From: Rhodospirillaceae bacterium
GTDB lineage: Bacteria; Pseudomonadota; Alphaproteobacteria; Rhodospirillales; Magnetospirillaceae
NCBI GenBank assembly: GCA_013349735.1
Contig: DUZC01000136.1
Location: forward strand, 1 to 5,721
Reading direction: 5' to 3'
Length of the DNA stretch: 5,721 nucleotides
Shown one piece after another: positions 1 to 5,267 of this stretch; positions within the stretch are counted from its first letter, which is position 1, and each line of letters opens with the position of its first letter. The notes under the pieces were generated by a model. The model was not told where the DNA came from. It made no database searches and worked only from the letters and a program-made list of their open reading frames with translations. Position numbers and translations under genes: made by a program.

Positions 1-729
1 AATCAATAGATTGATCGGCACGCTGTCGGGATGCATCGGCATATTTGCCAGGGTCTGCAGCATCTCGGCGCGATCATCCTGTTTTTCCCCCATGCCGACG
101 ATACCGCCGCAACAGACCTTCATGCCCGCCTCACGAACATGGCCCAAAGTATCCAAGCGGTCCTCGAAGCTGCGGGTAGAGATGATCTGTTCGTAATGTT
201 TGGGTGAGGTATCGATATTATGGTTGTAATAATCGAGCCCGGCGCCCTTCAATTGTTGCGCCTGTTCGCCGGTCAACAGCCCAAGGCTGGCACAGGTCTC
301 AAGGCCCATGGCCTTGACCCCTTCAACCATCCGCAAAACGCGATCAAAATCCTTGCCGGGACCACGCCAGGCCGCCCCCATGCAGAACCGCGAAGCGCCG
401 GACTCTTTGGCGGCACGGGCCGCTTCGAGCACCGCCTCGACATCCAGCAAATCTTCCTTTTCAACGCCGGTATCATGATGGGCGCTTTGCGGACAATACT
501 GACAGTCCTCGGGACATTTGCCGGTCTTAATTGAAAGCAGGCGGCTGATTTGCACCCGATTAGGATCAAAATTTTGCCGATGAACGCTGGCTGCCTTGAA
601 CAAAAGATCATTGAACGGCAGGGCAAACAGCTGCTCAATTTCGTTGACTGACCAGTCATGTCTTAGACCGTCTTGCGGACCCGATAAGGACTGAGACATG
701 GGGTTAGCAACAAGATTGGCGACAGCCAT
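1..729 (-). CDS. bioB: Biotin synthase BioB, C-terminus cut off by the window edge
   Basis: Radical SAM enzyme that inserts sulfur into dethiobiotin to make biotin, the last step of the pathway. I translated the reverse strand from the ATG at 729 and it stays open for 243 codons to the window edge. The family is usually about 315-350 residues, so roughly the last quarter is missing. The radical SAM motif CPEDCQYC gives the [4Fe-4S] ligands C72, C76 and C79. C116 (RFCMGAAWR), C146 (ETCASLG) and C206 (KVCCGG) match the three cysteines that hold the [2Fe-2S] sulfur donor in E. coli BioB; the arginine ligand would lie outside the window. YNHNIDTS at 168-175 is another family signature. The start at 729 is chosen because AGAGGG lies 8 bases upstream; the in-frame ATG at 699 has no such site. 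This gives an N-terminus about 19 residues longer than E. coli BioB. The gene is divergent from the other bio genes. Identification is secure. Confidence 0.97.
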   Translation of the reverse strand, partial: MAVANLVANPMSQSLSGPQDGLRHDWSVNEIEQLFALPFNDLLFKAASVHRQNFDPNRVQISRLLSIKTGKCPEDCQYCPQSAHHDTGVEKEDLLDVEAVLEAARAAKESGASRFCMGAAWRGPGKDFDRVLRMVEGVKAMGLETCASLGLLTGEQAQQLKGAGLDYYNHNIDTSPKHYEQIISTRSFEDRLDTLGHVREAGMKVCCGGIVGMGEKQDDRAEMLQTLANMPMHPDSVPINLLI

Positions 730-737
730 AACAACGA

Positions 738-743
738 CCCTCT
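738..743 (-). promoter_or_regulatory. Ribosome binding site of bioB
   Basis: Read on the minus strand, AGAGGG lies 8 bases before the ATG at 729. It is a good Shine-Dalgarno match and decides this start over the downstream in-frame ATG at 699. Confidence 0.7.
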
Positions 744-754
744 ATTGATTGCGT

Positions 755-770
755 CTCGTGACAGTGCGAG
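755..770. promoter_or_regulatory. Imperfect palindrome, possible operator
   Basis: CTCG and CGAG arms flank 8 central bases (CTCGTGACAGTGCGAG) in the middle of the divergent gap, overlapping the possible -35 of bioF and lying just downstream of the possible -10 of bioB. The position suits an operator, but arms of only 4 bp can arise by chance and no known biotin regulator motif matches. Confidence 0.2.
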
Positions 771-786
771 TAATCCAGGTTAATAG
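758..786 (+). promoter_or_regulatory. Weak candidate sigma-70 promoter for bioF-bioA
   Basis: GTGACA (758-763) matches the -35 consensus at 5 of 6 bases. A 17-base spacer leads to TAATAG (781-786), which matches the -10 consensus poorly (3 of 6). It would start transcription near 793, leaving a leader of about 33 bases before the bioF ATG. The call rests only on this pattern and its position. Confidence 0.25.
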
Positions 787-825
787 CATCTTTGCTTGCT
801 TGAAAAAAACCCTTTAGATCGCTCT

Positions 826-2007
826 ATGCCAGCCTATGATTTTGAAGATCGTTGGAGCCGTTATCTTGGCGCGCTGACTGAAGCGGGCCGCCGCCGGCGG
901 TTGCGCCCGGCGCAGCGCGCGGCGGAGGGCCAGGTCGAATACGGCCAAGGGCCGCTGGTGGATTTTTCTTCCAATGACTATCTCGGCCTGTCCCGTCACC
1001 CGCTGCTGATCAGCCGGGCCAGGGACTATGCCCAAGAATGGGGCGCGGGCACGCGCGCTTCCCGTCTGGTCACCGGCAATATTGCGCCCTTTTCTATGAT
1101 CGAGGCCAAAATTGCCGCCGGAAAAGCCAGCGAAGCGGCTTTGGTTTTCGTTTCCGGCTTTCAGGCCAATGCCACGATCCTGCCGGCTCTTTTGGATCGC
1201 CGTGCCTTGGGCGCCGAACCTCTGGTTTTTTGCGATAAATTGAACCATGCCAGCCTGATCCAGGGCTGTCAGGCTGCCGGCGTCAAGCAGATCCGTTTCC
1301 GTCACAATGATCTTGGCCATTTGGACCAGCTGCTGGCCCAACATTCCCGGGACGATCGCCCAAGCTTCATTGTCACCGAAACGGTCTTCAGCATGGATGG
1401 CGATTGCGCTGATGTGACCGGACTGACCCGACTGGCCGACAAATATCAGGCCTTTCTTTATCTTGACGAGGCCCATGCCACCGGCGTCCTCGGCCCCGAT
1501 GGCTTCGGTTTGGCCAAGGGCTCAAACCGCAGTCTGGTCATGGGAACCTTCAGCAAGGCCTTAGGCGGCTTTGGCGCCTATGCCGCCTGCAGTGCCGCCC
1601 TCAGGGATTTCCTGGTCAACCGCTGCGCTGGCCTGATCTATGCGACGGCCCTGCCACCGGCGGTGCTGGGTGCGATGGACGCGGCGCTGGATCTTATCCC
1701 CCAGCTGGACAGCCAGCGTCGCCATCTGGCGAAAATCGCCGGTGATTTTCGCGCCGCCTTGCAGGCCGCGGGCCGGGATACCGGCAGCTCGACGACCCAA
1801 ATCGTGCCGCTTATTCTTGGCCCGGAGCAGCGGGCGCTGGATCTGGCAAAAGCTTTGGAGGCCGAGGGATTGCTGGCCATCGCCATCCGCCCGCCCACCG
1901 TACCGGCCGGACAAAGCCGCATTCGCTTTACTTTTTGTGCGAACCATAGCGACCAGCAAGTCGACCAACTGACCCAGGCAGTCCAACGCCTGGCAGGGCC
2001 GCCATGA
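826..2007 (+). CDS. bioF: 8-amino-7-oxononanoate (KAPA) synthase BioF
   Basis: PLP-dependent alpha-oxoamine synthase, 393 residues, that condenses pimeloyl-ACP (or -CoA) with L-alanine to form KAPA, the first ring-forming precursor of biotin. The fold signatures are in order: FSSNDYLGLS (about 47-56), GTRASRLVTGN (75-85), HASL with the PLP-stacking H141, ETVFSMDGD (185-193), the cofactor aspartate D214 in YLDEAHATG, and the PLP lysine K244 in GTFSKALGG. IRPPTVPAG near the C-terminus is typical of BioF and helps separate it from 5-aminolevulinate synthase and glycine C-acetyltransferase relatives, as does the biotin context. Length fits the family (about 385-400). The ATG at 826 is chosen by alignment to E. 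coli BioF from memory; an in-frame TTG at 796 would add 10 residues. Neither start has a clear Shine-Dalgarno sequence. It is the first gene of the plus-strand run and its stop overlaps the next start by ATGA. Confidence 0.95.
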   Translation: MPAYDFEDRWSRYLGALTEAGRRRRLRPAQRAAEGQVEYGQGPLVDFSSNDYLGLSRHPLLISRARDYAQEWGAGTRASRLVTGNIAPFSMIEAKIAAGKASEAALVFVSGFQANATILPALLDRRALGAEPLVFCDKLNHASLIQGCQAAGVKQIRFRHNDLGHLDQLLAQHSRDDRPSFIVTETVFSMDGDCADVTGLTRLADKYQAFLYLDEAHATGVLGPDGFGLAKGSNRSLVMGTFSKALGGFGAYAACSAALRDFLVNRCAGLIYATALPPAVLGAMDAALDLIPQLDSQRRHLAKIAGDFRAALQAAGRDTGSSTTQIVPLILGPEQRALDLAKALEAEGLLAIAIRPPTVPAGQSRIRFTFCANHSDQQVDQLTQAVQRLAGPP

Positions 2008-2630
2008 CCCCGATCCTTTTGCTGGTGCATGGCTGGGGCTTTGACGCCAGCTTCTGGAATCCCCTGCGCGCGGCCCTGGGGTCTGTTGAGACGGTGAGCT
2101 GGGATCTTGGTTTTGTCGCCGCCCCCAGCCGCCCGGCGCTGCCCGAGGGCAGGCCGGTGGTGGCCGTCGGCCATTCCTATGGCTTGCTATGGCTGCTGCA
2201 TGAACGGCCGCTGGCCTGGCAGGCCCTGGTTTCTATCAATGGCTTTCCGCGGTTCAGTCGCGCCCCCGACTTCCCCGACGGTTGGGCGCCCCGCGTCCTG
2301 GATCGCATGATAGGCCGGTTAGACGATCAGCCCGGTCAGGTCCATCACCAGTTCATCACCCAATGCGGCGGCAAGCCGCCCCCCGTTACCCGCTTGGACG
2401 CAAACCGACTGAAAGCCGGTGTGCAGGCTTTACTTGATTGGGACGAACGTCCGGCAATCCCCGACCTTGTTCTGGCCGGCCGGAGCGACCCCATCGCCAG
2501 GACGGCGTTAACCCAGGCCTCTTTTCCCGAAACGTCCATCCGCTGGCATGAGGGCGGCCATCTTTTGCCGCTCGAAGCCCCCGACTGGTGTGCCCAACAG
2601 CTCCAAACCCTGCTAGAAGAGCGGTCATGA
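2004..2630 (+). CDS. bioH: BioH-like pimeloyl-ACP methyl ester carboxylesterase (compact alpha/beta hydrolase)
   Basis: An alpha/beta hydrolase of 208 residues, likely to cleave the methyl ester of pimeloyl-ACP and so end the BioC-initiated synthesis of the pimeloyl chain. The oxyanion-region motif LLLVHGWG lies at 5-12, the nucleophile is S58 in GHSYG, the acid is probably D162 in LAGRSDPI, and the base is H186 in EGGHLLPL. The segment from about 77 to 122 (SINGFPRFSR, then PRVLDRM) parallels the start of the lid in E. coli BioH as I recall it. The protein is nearly 50 residues shorter than E. coli BioH (256): the N-terminus and the helix between the second strands and the nucleophile are reduced. 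In size it is closer to BioG, so it could be a distinct BioH-type subfamily. Its place between bioF and bioC strongly supports the role. AGGG at 1995-1998 is a plausible ribosome site. It overlaps both neighbours by ATGA. Confidence 0.86.
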   Translation: MTPILLLVHGWGFDASFWNPLRAALGSVETVSWDLGFVAAPSRPALPEGRPVVAVGHSYGLLWLLHERPLAWQALVSINGFPRFSRAPDFPDGWAPRVLDRMIGRLDDQPGQVHHQFITQCGGKPPPVTRLDANRLKAGVQALLDWDERPAIPDLVLAGRSDPIARTALTQASFPETSIRWHEGGHLLPLEAPDWCAQQLQTLLEERS

Positions 2631-3382
2631 TGACCGAGCGCCAGAAAGACCGGATCACCAGGGCCTTTTCGAACAAGGCCAGCAGCTATGATATGGCCGC
2701 CGATGTCCAATGGCTGGTGGCCAGCCGTTTGGCCGCCCGTATTATTGACGCCCCCATCGCCGCCCCCCTTCGCATCGTCGAAATCGGTTGTGGCACCGGT
2801 TTCCTCAGCAGCCATCTGGCCGAGGCTTTTCCCAATGCCGATTTACTGCTGACCGATATCGCCGCCTCTATGCTGGCGCGATGCCGTGGACGGATCGGGG
2901 ATCGCGCCCGCTATCAGGTGGTCGACGGCGAGCGGCCGGAGGGGTTAGAGGGACCCTTCGATCTGATCGTCTCCAATCTTGCATTCCAATGGTTTGTCGA
3001 TCTCGGTAAGGGCATTGAGCGGCTCAGCAAATTCTTGGCGCCCGGGGGGCGCATGATGTTTGCGACCCTGGGCGTTCAAACTTTCCAGGAATGGCGGGCC
3101 GCCCATCGGGCGCTCGGCTTGACCAGCGGAACGCCGGCCTATCCCGGCGCCGCCGATTTTCCCTGGCCGCCGGGGTTTTCTACGCAGATTGAAGAAGAGC
3201 TTCTGCAGCAGCCTTATGCCGATGGCCATGATTTTGTGCGCAGCTTGAAGGCGCTTGGCGCCGGCGAGCCGGCCCCTGGCCATCAGCCTTTGGCGGCCGG
3301 TGCGATGCGCCGCTTGCTGGCGTCGCTGGAGGACGAGTTTACCGCGACCTATCACATTTTATATGGCGAGTTGGTGGCATGA
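2627..3382 (+). CDS. bioC: Malonyl-ACP O-methyltransferase BioC
   Basis: SAM-dependent class I methyltransferase, 251 residues, that methylates the free carboxyl of malonyl-ACP (or -CoA). This lets the thioester enter fatty acid synthesis as a primer and emerge as pimeloyl-ACP methyl ester. Visible features: an N-terminal RAFSNKASSYD segment (12-22) typical of BioC, the SAM-binding motif IVEIGCGTG (50-58), an acidic residue after the second strand (D77 in LLTDIAASML), motif IV-like FDLIVSNLAFQW (111-122), APGG (138-141), and the late SLKALGAG (206-213) and TYHILYG (241-247) blocks that are BioC-like rather than general methyltransferase. The ATG at 2627 is chosen because it makes an ATGA overlap with bioH; a second ATG follows directly at 2630, and a GTG at 2588 would extend it by 13 residues into bioH. 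Its neighbour bioH encodes the esterase that undoes this methylation, a well-known functional pair. Confidence 0.93.
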   Translation: MMTERQKDRITRAFSNKASSYDMAADVQWLVASRLAARIIDAPIAAPLRIVEIGCGTGFLSSHLAEAFPNADLLLTDIAASMLARCRGRIGDRARYQVVDGERPEGLEGPFDLIVSNLAFQWFVDLGKGIERLSKFLAPGGRMMFATLGVQTFQEWRAAHRALGLTSGTPAYPGAADFPWPPGFSTQIEEELLQQPYADGHDFVRSLKALGAGEPAPGHQPLAAGAMRRLLASLEDEFTATYHILYGELVA

Positions 3383-3993
3383 CCGGCGTTTTCGTGACCG
3401 GCACCGGCACTGGCATCGGCAAGACCCTGGTGGCGGCCTGGCTGGTGCGATCCTGGGCGGCCGACTATTGGAAGCCGGTGCAATCGGGCACCGACGAAGG
3501 CTGGGATTCTGATGTCATCCGCCAGCAGGTTCCCGCGGCGCGGATCTTTCCTCCGACCCATGCGCTCAAGGCCCCGTTATCTCCTGATCAAGCCGCAAGC
3601 CGGGAAGGCCGCATCATTGCTCTTGAGGACTTTATCCGCCCGCAAACCACTGCCCCGCTGGTGGTCGAGGGTGCGGGCGGGGTTTTGGTGCCGCTGAATG
3701 ACCGTCATCTGATGGCCGATCTGATCAAACAGATCGGTCTGCCGGCGGTGATCGTCGCCCCCAGCGGCCTCGGCACCATCAATCACAGCCTGCTGACCGT
3801 CGAAGCGCTGCGAACCCGATCGATTGCCATTGCCGGCATTATTCTGAATGGCCCGGATGCGCCCGAGAATCGCCGCGCCATCGAACATTTTTCCGGGGTA
3901 AGCGTCGTGGCGCAAATGCCGCCTCTGCCCGATCTGACCCTGTTTGACAGCCTGCCGGCTTTGCCCTGGCAGCCTTGGAAGAACCGAACATGA
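3379..3993 (+). CDS. bioD: ATP-dependent dethiobiotin synthetase BioD
   Basis: A 204-residue P-loop enzyme that carboxylates 7,8-diaminopelargonate with CO2 and ATP, closing the ureido ring to give dethiobiotin. The phosphate-binding loop GTGTGIGKT sits at 8-16 with K15 and T16. KPVQSG (32-37) provides the conserved K32 and S36. D45 and E97 (in VVEGAGG) match the metal-binding acids of E. coli BioD. GLGTINHSLLTVEAL (130-144) and NGP (157-159) are further family blocks. It is slightly shorter than E. coli BioD (about 225), with the difference near the C-terminus, which looks complete. Upstream GGCGAG (3365-3370), 8 bases before the ATG, can serve as ribosome site inside the end of bioC. It overlaps bioC and bioA by ATGA each, so its translation is probably coupled to both. 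Confidence 0.96.
   Translation: MTGVFVTGTGTGIGKTLVAAWLVRSWAADYWKPVQSGTDEGWDSDVIRQQVPAARIFPPTHALKAPLSPDQAASREGRIIALEDFIRPQTTAPLVVEGAGGVLVPLNDRHLMADLIKQIGLPAVIVAPSGLGTINHSLLTVEALRTRSIAIAGIILNGPDAPENRRAIEHFSGVSVVAQMPPLPDLTLFDSLPALPWQPWKNRT
3977..3981 (+). promoter_or_regulatory. Ribosome binding site of bioA
   Basis: GGAAG lies 8 bases before the ATG at 3990, inside the last codons of bioD. It favours that ATG over the in-frame TTG at 3975, which would place this site within the reading frame. Confidence 0.6.
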
Positions 3994-5267
3994 GTGATCC
4001 CATCGAAGATTTTGACCGCCGCCATGTCTGGCATCCCTTTACCCAGTCTTTGACCGCGCCCGCTCCTATGGTGGCTGTCGCCGGGCAGGGCGCCAATATT
4101 TTGACCAAGGACGGGGAAACCATCCTCGATTTGATTTCATCCTGGTGGGTCAATCTGCATGGCCATGCGCATCCGGCCATCGCCGCCGCCATCGCCGCCC
4201 AGGCATCGACCCTGGAACAGGTGATCTTCGCTGATTTCACCCATGCTCCGGCAGCGCATCTGGCCCAACGCCTGGCCGCGCTACTGCCAAAGGATCTGGA
4301 CCGGGTCTTCTTTTCCGATAATGGCTCCACCGCGGTAGAGGTAGCGCTGAAAATCGCCCTGCAATATTTCGCCAACCAGGGCCAGGAGCGCCGCCGTTTG
4401 CTGGCCTTTGACGGGGGCTATCACGGCGACACCGTCGGCGCCATGTCGCTTGGTCGCAGTTCCGGATTTTTCCGGGCCTGGGAAGATCTGCTTTTTCCGG
4501 TCGATGTCCTGCCCTTCCCGGCCAGCTGGTGGCAGGACGAGGCGGTGGATTCCAAAGAAGACGAAGCTCTGGCCGCCCTCGACAGGGCTTTGGACGAGTC
4601 CGTGGCGGCCGTCCTGATCGAACCTTTGGTGCAAGGGGCCAGCGGCATGCGCATGTGCCGCCCCTCTTTTTTGCGCGCTTTGGCGGAACGAACCGCTCAG
4701 GCCGGCGCCCTCCTGATCTTTGACGAAGTGATGACCGGCTTCGGTCGCACCGGGTCGCTTTTCGCCTGTCTGAAGGCCGGGGTTACCCCAGACCTTTTGT
4801 GCCTGTCCAAGGGGCTGACCGGCGGCTTTCTGCCGATGGGGGCCACCGTGGCGCGGGAACCCATTCATCAGGCCTTTCTCGACGAGCGCATCGACCGCGC
4901 CTTTTTGCATGGCCATTCCTACACCGCCAATCCGCTGGGCTGCGCCGCCGGACTGGCGTCCTTGGACTTGTTGACGGGCCCGGCCTGCCAGGCACAAATC
5001 AGCCGCATCGAAGCCATCCATTCGGAACGTCTTAAGGCTTTGCCCAGTGGTCGGGCCCGCCATTTGCGGGTGACCGGAACCATCGCCGCCCTGGAAATCG
5101 GGGACACAGGCTATGGGGGTGCCGAGGGCAAAAAGCTCAAAGCCTTCTTCCGTCAGCATGGCATGCTGGTCCGTCCGCTCGGCTCGACCCTTTATTTTCT
5201 TCCGCCCTATTGCATCCCCGAGCCTGACCTGCATCGGGCCTGGGATGTGCTAACCTCCGCTCTCTAA
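3990..5267 (+). CDS. bioA: 7,8-diaminopelargonate aminotransferase BioA
   Basis: Class III PLP-dependent aminotransferase, 425 residues, that converts KAPA to 7,8-diaminopelargonate (DAPA). The E. coli enzyme uses SAM as amino donor. Features: HVWHPFTQ (12-19), SSWWVNLHGH (50-59) with W52 and W53, SDNGSTAVEVALK (109-121), GGYHGD (142-147) with Y144, the cofactor aspartate D245 in IFDEVMTGFGRTG, the PLP lysine K274 in LSKGLTGG, HGHSYTANPLGCA (307-319), and RPLG (395-398), the carboxylate-binding arginine region. Numbering to K274 runs level with E. coli BioA. Position 17 is Phe where E. coli has Tyr, and HGHSYT replaces the E. coli HGPTFM; both resemble the lysine-using Bacillus subtilis enzyme as I recall it. 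The donor is thus uncertain, while the DAPA-forming role is well supported by context. It ends the run, and its last 18 bases overlap the convergent phosphatase gene. No terminator hairpin is visible after it. Confidence 0.95.
   Translation: MSDPIEDFDRRHVWHPFTQSLTAPAPMVAVAGQGANILTKDGETILDLISSWWVNLHGHAHPAIAAAIAAQASTLEQVIFADFTHAPAAHLAQRLAALLPKDLDRVFFSDNGSTAVEVALKIALQYFANQGQERRRLLAFDGGYHGDTVGAMSLGRSSGFFRAWEDLLFPVDVLPFPASWWQDEAVDSKEDEALAALDRALDESVAAVLIEPLVQGASGMRMCRPSFLRALAERTAQAGALLIFDEVMTGFGRTGSLFACLKAGVTPDLLCLSKGLTGGFLPMGATVAREPIHQAFLDERIDRAFLHGHSYTANPLGCAAGLASLDLLTGPACQAQISRIEAIHSERLKALPSGRARHLRVTGTIAALEIGDTGYGGAEGKKLKAFFRQHGMLVRPLGSTLYFLPPYCIPEPDLHRAWDVLTSAL

Larger units (their letters stand above)
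730..825. promoter_or_regulatory. Divergent bioB / bioF control region
   Basis: This 96-bp gap separates the bioB start (minus) from the bioF start (plus) and is visibly richer in A and T than the flanking genes. It must hold the promoters for both directions unless one lies inside a coding region. On the minus strand TATTAA (785 back to 780) could be a -10 element for bioB, without a convincing -35. On the plus strand GTGACA (758-763) with TAATAG (781-786) is a weak candidate for bioF. It also contains an imperfect palindrome (755-770), a short TTGC tandem (792-802) and a run of seven A (803-809). I found no BioR-type (TTAT...ATAA) or BirA-type (TTGTAAACC with GGTTTACAA) operator. The role as a shared control region is inferred from gene orientation. 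Confidence 0.65.

Noticed and set aside
273..659. Open frame of 128 codons on the minus strand within bioB
   Set aside because: Same strand but another frame of bioB. The bioB frame carries the full set of radical SAM and cluster cysteines, so this one is a by-product.
1..750. Ten-base inverted repeat: AATCAATAGA at 1-10 and its complement at 741-750
   Set aside because: One copy encodes conserved BioB residues (NLLI) and the other lies in the gap. A 10-base match is expected by chance in a window this size.
745..790. Possible BirA operator built on GGTTAATAG (778-786)
   Set aside because: The right half matches the GGTTTACAA half-site only in part, and no TTGTAAACC-like left half lies at the needed distance upstream.
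887..905. GC-rich palindrome around CCGCCGGCGG early in bioF
   Set aside because: It encodes the run of arginines in GRRRRLRP and needs no other explanation.
814..1476. Open frame of about 220 codons on the minus strand opposite bioF
   Set aside because: Antisense shadow of bioF with no recognisable domain; it would also start inside bioF and run across its start codon.
4281..5234. Long open frame of about 317 codons on the minus strand opposite bioA
   Set aside because: It lies entirely antisense to a clearly recognised gene, has no family-like motif and is expected from the GC-rich third positions of bioA.
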